From: Gnetum montanum
Taxonomy: Eukaryota > Streptophyta > Gnetopsida > Gnetales > Gnetaceae
Reading direction: 5' to 3'
NCBI GenBank assembly: GCA_015680685.1
Contig: MNCI01009558.1
Coordinates: 38,908-102,907 of the forward strand
Length of the DNA: 64,000 nt
A model generated the notes under the pieces. That model worked only from the letters and a program-made list of their open reading frames with translations, was not told where the DNA came from and ran no database searches. The position numbers and the translations under genes are program-made. This document shows, in pieces, positions 48,224 to 59,259 of this stretch; the stretch's first letter is position 1; the number at the start of each line of letters is the position of its first letter.

Positions 48224-50208
48224 ATGCCTCTCCTACAAGACTACGATAATGCCACATCTAGTAAGGCAATTCATTGAAGAACCAACGAATTATATGACAA
48301 TGAAGGTTGGAGTACGCAATCCAAAGTGGGGGTTTCTTATAAACATAAACAAAGGCAGCATCGTCCCAATGCACGAAAGCATAACTTATTTGATGACGAT
48401 GAACCCCTACTGGCCACTACAAGCCTAATACAAATACAAGAGGCTGTTTGAATCTTCCATAGGCATTGTAAAGAGAGCTGTCTACCCAGGCTCGATTTAA
48501 ACAACTTTTCCAAATTCTTAAGAGGTTATGACTTAGATCTGCAACAACATTTACAAGCTTTCTATGATGCCTATGCATGGAACAACATTGATAATAGTTG
48601 GTAAAAACTCAAGCTCTTTCCTATGACACTCATTGGCCAAGCAAATGTATGGTATAGATCCTTAAAACAAATTCAATACGACGTTGGCCAATAATGGTAG
48701 AACTCTTTAACAAAATATATCAAACCTATGCAAGAGTGTCATCCTTGAGGAAAAAAATCCAAGAGTGGAAACAAGCATAACATGAACCCTTGGACATGGC
48801 CTTATAAAGATATTATGCATTGTTAAACAACTATCCAGACCATGAGTTCTCTGAGGAAAGGCTAATGTATCATATCATTGATGGGTTTCGTGATGCAACA
48901 AGAGAAACCCTAGGGATGTATACCCAAGGTCAACTATACAAACTATGAACCCATCAATTCTAACAGCTTATTAAGTGGGTAGAAAAAGAAGAAGTAGAAA
49001 TGGCTAGATGGGAGAGTGTTGAAAAAAATTAACAGGACCAAAGTCTTAACTTAACAGAGGTTCATAATCACAAAAAGGAGAAATCAACCTATCTCAAGGG
49101 GGAAGAATCATCTTTGCCAGTACAACAATAATTAGAGGAAGTCGAGGTAAAGATCAATGAGATGTTGGAATGGATGCATAAAAAGTGTGTAGATTATATC
49201 GATATTATTGGAGATAGAGCTTTTACAACCCGAGAAGTAGGAAAAAATATCATTAGACAATTGGAAAGAAGGGATGAAGAAAATAAGAGCTCAACTACCA
49301 ATCACACATATGAATGCAAAATTTTCTTGTATGATCACCCCAAGGGTCAATGCCCAATCTTGTTACATTTATATGAGCATTGGGGAAGCATGTTACACCT
49401 AGAGTTTGTATAGAGATACTGTGTTCGATCATAGGGGCAACAATCCCAATCGTGTGGGAAGCTATCCCTAAACTGGAGACACCCTTCATATTATCTAAAT
49501 CCAAATGCTTATCTAGTTCAACATCCTATTTATCCAACTGGGTCAACATACTCTATCTCACCGCATTATCATTCTCCTCAATACTATCAACCCATGTCCT
49601 CAACACAACCACCACCTTGTGTACCTTAGACTTCTCCTAAGTTTCAACATTGTCATCCTTTTCCCCCTTCTACATCACCACGAACTATTCCTGAAGTGTC
49701 TACACCACCACAACAACCCATGAACGTTACTTGTGCTACTATTGCCAACAACAGTGAGAGACCTCCTCAACATTAGAGGTGTCTCTTCTTTAGATATGAT
49801 CGTAGAAAGGGAAAACATAGTTCCAAGGCCATTGCATTCTCCAACTTAGCACAAGTCCAACATTGTGGTGCATCCTTCTCTTTGAATCCAATGCCTCGTG
49901 TCTCTTCATCAGGATTACCAATTAACACTCCAACAACCATATGACCTAATGAACACATCCATGGAGGGAAACATCCTGATCCTTGCATACCATTGTATGG
50001 TCTCAATTATCATAGTGGGTCAACTCTCTATATGGAGATCACATCTTATAAATTTCCCCACTATGCTTACTGTAATCAGGTGTGTGAACCCCAATGGAAT
50101 AAGTATGACCTAGTTTCGATATTTCCAACATGCAAGGATCCTCATCTTTCATTTATTAATCCTCACCATGCTCAACCATTTAGTTATGAGGGATATCCCC
50201 CATTCTAA
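48224..50208 (+). pseudogene. gag: Decayed gag of copy D
   Basis: An ATG at 48224 opens MPLLQDYDNATSSKAIH, then a stop, and the frame continues after it. The capsid-like core at about 48490-48680 reads RLDLNNFSKFLRGYDLDLQQ, then HLQAFYDAYAWNN and FPMTLIGQANVWYRSLK, clearly better preserved than in the other copies. The open segment at 49162-49413 is Glu/Lys-rich and contains CKIFLYDHPKGQCP, the family Cys/His motif. The C-terminal Tyr/Pro/His-rich part ends at TAA 50206-50208 (HHAQPFSYEGYPPF). The His/Asp/Ser linker seen in copies 1, B and C is not evident here. Several stops and frameshifts remain. Directly downstream is the post-integrase-type spacer, not protease. Confidence 0.8.
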
Positions 50209-51610
50209 TAATAAGCAAGATTAATAAATATTTTTCATTTTCTTTAACTTTACAATTTTTTGTTTCCTAGTTTTTCATTTTTCAATTTTCAATTTTATAT
50301 TTTTGTTGTTTTGTCTTTTTTTTTATCTTTTTATAAGTAATCTCGTCTATGAATAAAACACTCATGTGACTCATTGGTTGAGGTGTGTTCTATGTTATCG
50401 AGTCTCAAGTGATCGATTATTTGGATAGTGAGCCCATTACACCCACTCATCCATTTTACAAATAAGAGGTTTTGTTTGAGGGTACACTGATATCCTTGAC
50501 ATTCTTAAAACTTAAAATTAATTTTGTGTTCATTGTTCCAAAAATTAAGAAGGATGGACCAAGAGGGAATGATTAGTATGTGACATCAAGGGGACTTGCG
50601 GATTCTCTTTGGTAACGTCTGTGTGAGTTGTCACACAATGTGCTTATACTAAGATCCTTGTAGATCTAACGTAAAATGGGAGTAAGAGTAATCAAAAGGC
50701 ACTCAAAAATCCAATGCTATTTTAGGGGTCCCATTGGAAAGACATGCACCCATGCCTAAAGGTTGATGGGTTCTTTGGATCCAGCAATAAAAAAAAAGAA
50801 AAAAAAAAGAAAAAAAAACACACAAAGAAAGTACCACAAAAAAAAATGACTCCTCCCTTGAACAAAATGCCAAGTGATCATACACCTTGTTGTTATGGTA
50901 CTCTCATAGTTGCTCATCATGGGATGAAACAATGTGGTGTCATGGATCAGAGGAATGGACTTTGTCCTAATCTCAGAACAATGGGTTAATGACACATTAA
51001 TCATGCTTTACATGTAGGATTCACTGTGCCCTAGGTCAGTTACCTCATTCCCCAATCTCTATAATCGCTTCTATAGTCCATCTCATCTTGCTATTCATGT
51101 AACTGTAGCTCGTTTCTCATATAAGCATAGAATTCTTACCTCATTCCGATGGTATCTATATATGTGTGTTTTGTGAAACTAGTATGGGTTACATTTAACC
51201 CTTCTAGTACCTACAGACATTTTTAAGTGTGGTTACACAAGGGCATTATAGGTTGGAACCTGCTTTGGGAAGGACTGACTTGCGTAATTTCTTGTAATTT
51301 TCATTCATAACACCTCTCACACACACCATGTATTACCTTCAACATATTTTCCACTATATTTTTTCCTTTATTACTATCCCTCTAAATTCCAACATTCCTA
51401 TGAACCATCACATGGCCTTTTTCTCTCCCTTACCACCCAAGGCCTTTAGCAATCAATTCCACCCACATATAATTATTTGTGCCTTAAAAACTAACTAAAT
51501 TACCATGGAATCCTCTAACACTTGCCTACATGTCCTTAATTTACATTGTTAATTTCAGAAAAAACTTAAAATTCAATATATTGTGTTGTGCCTTAAATAT
51601 CGATAGGCCG
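50209..51610 (+). other. Spacer of copy D homologous to post-integrase spacers
   Basis: Starts T-rich, then aligns with copy 1 from about 7020: GATAGTGAGCCCATTACACCCACTC resembles the block at 7024, and ATCAAGGGGACTTGCGGATT resembles 7177. It contains an A-rich tract at 50787-50820. No coding signal. The junction to gag marks where pol was lost. Confidence 0.65.
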
Positions 51611-51654
51611 CAATATCATGTACACGATATCGTGTTGCAAAAAACCTATATATA
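51611..51654 (+). promoter_or_regulatory. Putative internal promoter of copy D (palindrome + TATA)
   Basis: A 22-bp near-palindrome at 51611-51632 (CAATATCATGT, then ACACGATATCG) is followed after 14 bases by TATATATA (51647-51654). The site matches the U3 palindrome of copy D's own 3' LTR (54979-55000) with transitions only. A run of 16 C follows at 51660-51675, near where transcription would start. ORF3 begins at about 52137. Confidence 0.55.
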
Positions 51655-51659
51655 CATGA

Positions 51660-51675
51660 CCCCCCCCCCCCCCCT
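51660..51675. repeat. Homopolymer C16
   Basis: Sixteen consecutive C residues, unusual in this AT-rich window. Confidence 0.95.
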
Positions 51676-51830
51676 GCACCACTTGCCATCATTTTCAACC
51701 ATTCATGTGGGGGATTTTTTAAATTTCTCTCTACAACTTACGATTGTGCGTCCCTTTCTTTCATACATATATCTCGCTCGCTAGTTCTCTATTTTTCATT
51801 CTGTCTGAACGTACTTACCTAGAGTGTTTA

Positions 51831-51850
51831 GCTTAGTTGTGGGGGAGGGG
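51831..51850 (+). other. Internal PPT-like sequence in copy D
   Basis: GCTTAGTTGTGGGGGAGGGG shares TTAGTTGTGGGGG with the true PPT at 54925-54939 but lies about 3.1 kb upstream of the 3' LTR. Function unknown. Confidence 0.45.
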
Positions 51851-52768
51851 CACTAACCAAATAGCACGTAATTTTTTTAAAATTTATCATCTCCCAAAGG
51901 ACATTATCAAGGGTAATTAGTTATAACATTAAGGATAAATGTGCTGAAAATAATTTCATCCCCTTAGGTATACCAGGAAACTAAGTTTGAAAACCACCTA
52001 AGTAAGAAGGACTCACTATTATAATCTTTTGGAAAGCATCACATGAAGATAAAATAAATTCATTAAGGAAAGTAGTAAGGTATAAACTAACTTCAGAAAC
52101 AACCTTACTAATGATTGGCCCTGTGTGATTGCAAATGGCTGCAAAACACAGACAACAGGAAGGTCCTTCTCAAGGTGGGAGCAAACAACCTAGGAGAGGT
52201 GAAGGATAAGTCCATGCCATATAGCATGCAGAGTAGGAGGAAAAATCATTTAGCATTCACCAAGAGAACCCTTCTATTGTACAATCAAGGCAAGCAAAAG
52301 GAGGAGTTGCAGTAGCGCCTGAATAGGGACAACATCTCATGTTGCCCCAGGATTGTGTTCAGGCTTTTTATGAAAGGTCCACATTCATTGCGGTGATTGT
52401 GGAATTAAAATTTTGAATATTTCATGGAGTTTGCTCCAGAGGTTGTTAGGGATCACCTCAAAGAGTCCCCATTAAGGCCTATCCTCTTTGAAAGCTGTGC
52501 CTAGTACCTAGGGGAAACGTACCAAGTTTGGCACAACAGAGAATAAGGCACCATGGTTAACATTTGTGGTGCGATAGTCGATTTCTTTATTCAGGCCATT
52601 TAGAAAGTATTAAAGGTTCCAAATATAGGGCCAAAGGTTTCTAAGTTGTCTACCCGTTCAGACCCTAATGCATGACAAGTTTGGTTGGAAAGGGAATATG
52701 GCAAGGAGGATAAAACATTTGGAGAGTTGATGATGGAAGAGAGGATCTATTTTAAAATAGGAACTTAT

Positions 52769-52877
52769 CACCTCTTCCCCACGAAGAGATTAAAAAGAAT
52801 TTCAACATATGNTTACTACACATCCTCTAGCTGCATATGTTGAAATTCTTTTTAAGCCCTTTGTGGGGAAGAGGTGN
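52769..52877. other. N-flanked inverted duplication (probable assembly artefact)
   Basis: 52834-52876 is the reverse complement of 52769-52811 at 40 of 43 positions. The 64-base block containing it is bounded by single Ns at 52812 and 52877. Flipping the block would continue the ORF3 frame. Confidence 0.8.
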
Positions 52878-54923
52878 AGTGAGATGTTGGGACTAGAACA
52901 AGAAAAAGAACAGATGGTAGGGCCAACTGCAACTCAACTTGTAGGACCCAGCCAACTTCCATGTACAGGACCTAGCCAACAATAAGAAGTAGGGCCTAGC
53001 ATGGGTAAAGATCAACCACCACTGCCACAAGATTACAGACCATCGATGAGCCATCTCAAGGCCATTGCCGAGATGGTCAGTTGGGGAAGTTATGATGATG
53101 AAAATCTCTTCCGTGTCATTGATGATGCCATGCAACCCACAATTTCTTTGGATTATGCAAGGGGTGAAATGTCCTTCCATAAAAGAGGAGGGGAGAGCAC
53201 CTGGTTACAACAGATCTTAGGGAATGTTGCATCTTTTCAAGTATAATTAGAAACTAGTGAAGGGGCAATAGTGATGGTCATGCAGCACCAGGATGCAACA
53301 GGAGCCATCGAAGTGGTCACAAACTATATTAAAGAATCATTCAATGTACCTATTGTGCCATTGGTAAATCTTACAAGAGCACAGGATGCTCAAACTCTGG
53401 TTGTAACCTCAATGACTCCTATGGAACATGAGGATGTAGTTGATCGATTGCTACAAATAAGATAGGTAATGATGTCCTTGTTTGACATCCCTTAGGATGT
53501 TATGGCAATTCAATCAGACCTCATTTCTACCAAGGGAAAGCTAGTCCTGACAAAGATGAGGGTTGAGCATGCTGAAGTAGAGGTGCAAAAAATTACAAGA
53601 AAGGCTCGTGACCCTACAAGCAGCACAACGAGATCCTTCACAATTTTTTCCTGCAGACTAGTTGAAAAATTTCAAAATTTAGCAACTAGACAAACTACTG
53701 ATGGAGAATAAGAAGGTGGTAGAAGAAAAAGAGAAGGCTGTTTGGGGTGCCTCTATAGTGCAAGTGCAAACTTATGTGCATACCAAGGCACTCAAGGCCT
53801 TACAAGAGGAAAACAAGCAACTTGTTGTTGACAACCTTCGATTGACCTTTGTGGAAAAGAAAAAGAATGTTCTTGAAGAAAATTTTTAGTAGTTATGAGA
53901 ACAACTCATCCAGGTCAACCAAGACATGAACCATTTAGCCAAGGAAAATCAAACCCTCTTAATGGAGGAGGTACACACCATATTTCAAAAGATGGGTATT
54001 GGAATAAGCACGTGGTAGAATGAGGATAAATAACATGAAAAGCTAAAGAAGCACTTCTGGGACCATGTGGGGATGTATAAACAAATCATTGAGAAGGAGA
54101 TACATATGGCCAAGGCCCACATCAATACTATCAGTGCTCAACACACTCACTGGTGGGCCATATTGGACACGTATGCCTTTGCCCACTAGGCGGAAGTTAA
54201 GAACTGAGACTTGTAGATCCAAGACCTTACAGAATACATGGAGTTGGTTAACCTGTGGTATGCCAACCTTGCCATGTTAACAGAAGGGTGCCCAAGAATA
54301 GAGCTTGAGCAATAGGTAGCCACCACCTACATCAAATATGAAATAGAATTTGCAAAACACAAGAAGATATTGCAAAAACTGGATATTGCAAATTCTGAAC
54401 TTGAGGTGGTTAAAGCAAACTACCAGGGATGAAAATGTGTCACAACAGACTTGGCTCGATGGTTGGGAGATTTCCAAGAATACAGAGACAAAGCCAGAGC
54501 CTACAAGGAGGAACGTTAGATGTTTGTAGCTTGGTATGTTAAGGAAAAAGATGTTTCCACAACTACCATGTCCATGGGAGGTTCCAACTCCATCAAACAT
54601 CAAAACATTAGCATGGACAACACAGGATCCCTGAACCAAAGAGGAGAAACTCCAAGCTATACTTCAATGCCATCAATTCATAAGATATGGAGCACAAGAG
54701 AAGGGAAAGGCACCCATGGAGGATCCACCATCACTAGGAACTACATGAGTTCCATTAATTTTGTAGCTATAGGATTTTCTTTTGCATTCTTTGTGTTGTG
54801 TCTCAATTTTGTTCTAGTTCCACACTGCAGCATGAACCCATTCTCACTAGTCAATAATCCCATACCTATCCACTATGTAACCAATGGAGCTTGTTCTTAC
54901 TATAATTCAAGGACGAGTATTCA

Positions 54924-54939
54924 TTTAGTTGTGGGGGTA
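54924..54939 (+). other. Polypurine tract of copy D
   Basis: TTTAGTTGTGGGGGTA directly before TGATGA. Confidence 0.85.
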
Positions 54940-55743
54940 TGATGAGTTATCATTTTTTTAGCCGTGATATCATAGTCGTGATATCGTGTACGCAATATCG
55001 CAACCTGTCTCCTCATCTATAAATAAGGGGTAGACAGATCTAGTAGGTAATTTTTTAGAATCTCTTTAAGTGTTTAGTTTTAAGCAGTTCTTCTCTTAAC
55101 CCTTTCCTCCCAGTGCATGCCCGTAGTGTGGTGATTGTAATTGTATGACATTCTTATTCGAGTGTGATGTACTTGGACATGCACATGACCAACAATGAAG
55201 ATCGAGATTACTTCATAATTGTAGCATTCACTTAATTTAATTCTATTTTTTATTGTTATTTATTATTTTTGTACTTAACATCTCTTTACCCTAAACTCCT
55301 AGTAATGTGGAATGAGTACGACTTAATCATGAGCATTTAAGTGTAACTACTTGGTAACCTAGTAGTGTACCTAGGACCTGCACTTGGTAATCCCAGTAGT
55401 AGTTGTGCACAAGGTCCAAGATGTGTATAGATGATTAAGGAATAGATGCTCATTTCACTTAGGCTAGTTAGATTCTCTCTCACTCTCTCCCTCTCCTAGT
55501 TTAGTTAATATTATTTTCCATTAGCCCAGGAGTAGGATTAGTATAGGAACACATCATACACCTCACTCTAGACTAAACCATACGTGACAAAGCTAATACT
55601 ATTCTAGGTTGAAAGACAACGAACTGTAATCTACGAGTAACTCTCTAGATACCATAGCTAGCCCATTTGTAGAGTTTGACTAGATCATGCGTGAAACACA
55701 TGTATTCGTATGGTTGAGTGTAGGTGTACCTCACCACTCATCA
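54940..55743 (+). repeat. 3' LTR of copy D
   Basis: 804 bp, aligning with the 5' LTR end to end. A palindromic site at 54979-55000 (TGATATCGTGT, ACGCAATATCG) precedes CATCTATAAATAAG by 17 bases. Confidence 0.95.
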
Positions 55744-55748
55744 GTGCT

Positions 55749-57417
55749 CTACATTGAAAAATGGCTCTAGATTTTCAAATATCTCTGCTTGAAAATTCTT
55801 CAATTTTGGTAGAGCTTTGAATAATCCAAAAGTTCTTAAAGTGATAAAAATTTTGGTTCAAATAGATCATGGATTGGCCAATTCTCTGCTCACTTGATTC
55901 TGGTAAATTTCTAGTCATTCCTAGCCATGTTTTCAATACTTTTGATGGTTGAAATTAGCAGCATGTGAACCACCAATGTTTCTAACCTTTTGGGCTTAGA
56001 ATTACAATGTATTTAGTAGTTTTCACCACTAAAAATTGTAGCTTATGTGTTGCTAACATGTGAGACTTTTCCTACAAAATTTGATGGCATTTTTATTTTT
56101 TTTCTTTTATATGTTGGCCCAATAAACATTCATATCTTGTGAGCTATGAGCTTTATTTTACATGAAAAGTAGGTCCAAGAATTTTTTGTAAAAATAAGAC
56201 CATAAGGTGAAATTTTGATGGGAAAATAAGAAAATTGTTTCTACCTTTGAATCCCCATCAAATTATAATGCAAATGTTTTTGCCACCAAGATCTTTATTT
56301 ATCACATACATTCTTTGTGGTGTTTCATTGATTCCTTTTTGTTGATGTTTTAAGGATTGAACTTAGAGACATCAACAAAGAATGTGAAATACCTTCGCAT
56401 GCTTATTACCAATGCTCCCTCCCTACATTTCATTATGTATTTGTCAAATCATGTTAAGGAGTGCTCATGATGGTGAAATAAGGTATGGCTATATTGGCTA
56501 TATTAGTTATTGGAGGATGGTCAAGTGGGCTAATGAAGAATCCCACATGTGTTGACATCATAACTATGACATAATGATGTGTTTGTTACCACATGAGGTC
56601 TTCACTCTTCATGCTTAAGCTACTAGTTATAATGGCCTTAAACTTTGGGAAACCAATGCTTTGATATTGGATGTTTTGGTTATTTGGCTTGTCTATGTAT
56701 GTTTGAATCCTTTGTTAATCTTGGCCTTCAGGCTACATTGGCATCTTGGATTTCTTGGCATCTCTCCCAAACCTTCATGAGATATAATTGACGAAACATG
56801 AGAATCCTATATCTTGTTTATATAGATTCCTACAAAGTTTGTAATGATTTGAAATGCCAAAGAGATAAAAGGTCATGTAGGATTTCTTGTTGTAGGCTAT
56901 TAGAGTTTTCAACACCATTCACTCATCCAAACCTATAAACAAAAGAAAAAAAAGGGTAAAAGAAAACATGTCAATGTTTGATATAATAAGGGCTATGTAA
57001 AGGCTTTTTATGTTGCCTTGTAGGGATTTCGTGATATTGCAAGCAAGTTGAGGTTTAAGTGAGGGACTTAGTTTTGGTGTTTTCTCCTCATCTTTGTGGA
57101 TTGAAATGGGGATTTTGACTGAGGAATCCTTTGTGATGTTTCTGGACTCAAGGTCAAGAGTCATTAGGCTATTCCAAGATATTAAGGTTATATGGTAAAA
57201 AGGCTTCAATGCTTAAGGCTTAGATACTTAAGGGTAACATAGGTTGAAACACATTACAAGAAGAGTCTACTTTACTTCAAAGGTTAGGTGCATTACCTCC
57301 TCATTTTCCTAGCTTAATCTTGCATGTTAACATAAGCACATCAAGTGGTATTTGCATGATATAATTCTTAAAAAATGTTAAAATAATGTAAAATACTATA
57401 ATAATAGAACACAGTAA
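55749..57417. other. Non-coding region, no recognised feature
   Basis: AT-rich, no convincing frame longer than 100 codons; the 96-residue minus frame at 56919-57209 has no recognised domain. Confidence 0.4.
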
Positions 57418-57738
57418 AGCAAAACAGGGTCAAAACAAAGTAAAACAAGATAAAATAAGGTCAAAAGAAGGTAGATTGAGATGCAACAAGGTGGAACAAG
57501 TACCAAATGATGCCAAATGATGTAGAATAAGGGTCAAATGAGGTCAAAGCAATAGAAATTGATGTCAAATGACATCAAATGATGATAAATGTTACCAAAT
57601 GATGTTAAATGATATCAAAATGATGTAAAATAGTGTCAAATAAGGCAAAACAAGGTTAAATGATGTCCAAAAATGCAAAATGACAACAAATGATATCAAA
57701 TGATGTTAAACAGATTCAAACTATGTCAAATAAGGTTG
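57418..57738. repeat. Degenerate short tandem repeat (TCAAATGATG-type)
   Basis: About 320 bp built from variants of TCAAATGATG and TCAAAACAAGG, spaced roughly every 10-20 bases. Not a regular CRISPR-like or satellite array. Confidence 0.65.
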
Positions 57739-57779
57739 GAAACAATATAAATAATAATATTTATTTCTAAAGTTATTTT

Positions 57780-58040
57780 ATGACTAAAATAAACAAACAA
57801 CTAATGAAAATAAGCTATAAATTTCTAAAATAAGTAAAAATCTAGTGCAAACTTCCCAAATAAGTAAAAATCTAGAGAAAATAGGCTATAAACTCTCAAA
57901 ACAAGTAAAAAGCTAGAGAAAACAAGTTGTAAACTATCAAAATAAGTAACAAGATAGCAAAAATAGTTAAAATAAGAAACAATCTTGTAAACATAGTTAA
58001 AATAAGGAAAAATCTCATGAAAATAGGTTATAAACTATTA
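57780..58040. repeat. Degenerate tandem repeat with ~40-60 bp unit
   Basis: Units resembling AAAATAGGCTATAAACT followed by CAAAATAAGTAAAAATCTAG recur about five times with drift. Confidence 0.6.
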
Positions 58041-58084
58041 GAATAATGTTTTTTGTGGTCAAAATATTTTTTTAAAAAAGCTAA

Positions 58085-58975
58085 AAATTGATATATTCTA
58101 TGTGTGGGGACCATCTCCTTAATGTGTGAACACTGTTTATCATGACCATAGTGTGTTGAGCCTATGTAGATTGCATATGAGCTAGATTGGTCAAGTTAGA
58201 AGCTTGTTTGTGCTCCACACACTCCATACACTAACATAGTGTGTGGGGCTAGAGTCCCCAACATGTGGACACTTTAGGGCTGAATTCTAGTGTGTGGGAC
58301 CTATGTTCCCAGCATGTGAGAATTTTAGCTTAGGTTTTAGGCTTGTGTGACCTGCCAGGATAGCTTGTGATCACTTTGGATCAAGTCTTAGGCATGTGGA
58401 ATCCACCTTGGTAGTGTTCGAGTAATTTTGAACTTGTTAATTATTGTTATAGACCCCACACATTGGTCCACATGCTACCATGACATGTGAGGCTTAACCT
58501 TCAACATGTGGGACTCAACATGCCATTTTGTGGGGGATTGTGACCAAGTTTTTGGTTTCTCCATGCTTCTATGCCAATGTCTAGGGTGTGAGGAGTGATC
58601 TATAGTCTTTTTGGGACTATTTGGGACAAAGTATAAGTTGTATTGATCAAGTTTGGAGCTCATGTTTTGTTTCACACATTGGCCTACACATTTTCATAGT
58701 GTGTTTCAATTTGTGGGATCCAAATCTCGAGCTTGTGATACTCAAGGATGGGTTTTGGTACTTTGAAATTTTGTTGGCATTTTTTTTGAGGTTTGGTGGG
58801 GTTCTCTAGCCAATGTGTGGTTGAGTTTGGCATGGTAAAGACTATTCTACTCCATACATTGTGGCACAAGCTTGCATAGCTTGTGGAGCTCTCATGGGCA
58901 GCATGTGGCTAAGGTCTTGTGTTCTACATGTTGCCCCACACATTGGACCTAGAAGGTCCAACGTGTGAGGCTAGA
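58085..58975. repeat. Degenerate tandem repeat with CACACATTGG/ACATGTGGG motifs
   Basis: About 890 bp with repeated phrases such as GTGTGTGGGGCTAGAG, CCCCAACATGTGGACAC, CCCCACACATTGG and ACATGTGAGGCT, roughly every 50 bp and in both orientations. No reading frame is conserved across units. Confidence 0.55.
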
Positions 58976-59160
58976 AGGTTGAAAATCTTCACCAAATCTT
59001 AATGGGCAAGGCTTATTTCTCTTCCGATTTTCTTTAGGCAACATGTAGACCAATGTGTATGGCTTTTAGGGTTCTTGACCAAGTCTCCCGGGGCCTGCAA
59101 ATCATCAGAAATTTCCCATGTGACGGCATTGGAGCTAGAAAGGTGAAAGGCTTTTGCAGG

Positions 59161-59202
<42 letters not shown>

Positions 59203-59203
59203 N
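59161..59203. repeat. Poly(A)42 ending in an N
   Basis: Forty-two A residues then N at 59203 and AGATAAAGAAAAAAG. True length is uncertain; the N probably marks a sequencing or assembly failure. Confidence 0.9.
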
Positions 59204-59259
59204 AGATAAAGAAAAAAGAAACACAACAGGTAAAGCAAATTTCTTGATTTATTTTCCAA

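Larger units (their letters stand above)
52137..54942 (+). pseudogene. ORF3 of copy D (best preserved; env-position protein of unknown role)
   Basis: The start is chosen at ATG 52137 in context AAATGGC (MAAKHRQQEGPSQGGSKQ), which matches the N-terminal region of copies 1 and B. At about 52400-52760 it reads NFEYFMEFAPEVVRDHLKES, PLRPILFESCA and VWLEREYGKEDKTFGELMM. At 52930-53000 it has short repeats of VGPSQ type. From 53500 to 54520 it is rich in Glu, Lys, Gln and Leu, as for a long coiled coil (ALKALQEENKQLVVDNLRL). A hydrophobic segment near 54745-54815 (NFVAIGFSFAFFVLCLNFVL) could cross a membrane. The C-terminus SIHLVVGV is encoded by the PPT, and the stop TGA is the first triplet of the LTR. 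About a dozen stops, mostly Gln or Trp codons changed by a transition, plus the N-flanked inversion at 52812-52877, break it. Confidence 0.75.
47277..55743 (+). mobile_element. Pol-less Ty3/gypsy derivative, copy D, with perfect target duplication
   Basis: 8467 bp with LTRs of 806 and 804 bp, visibly the most similar LTR pair in the window, and GTGCT duplicated at 47272-47276 and 55744-55748. Inside are PBS, gag, a spacer homologous to the post-integrase spacer, an internal promoter-like module, ORF3 and PPT. No protease, RT, RNase H or integrase sequence is visible between gag (ends about 50208) and the spacer. Confidence 0.94.

Noticed and set aside
54277-54639. 120-residue minus frame
   Set aside because: Antisense shadow of the ORF3 coiled-coil region of copy D.
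52137-54942. Calling ORF3 an envelope gene outright
   Set aside because: Position and a late hydrophobic segment fit, but no signal peptide, cleavage site or fusion peptide is visible.
57418-57738. CRISPR-like array
   Set aside because: Repeats are short, degenerate and without regular spacers, and the DNA is plant nuclear.
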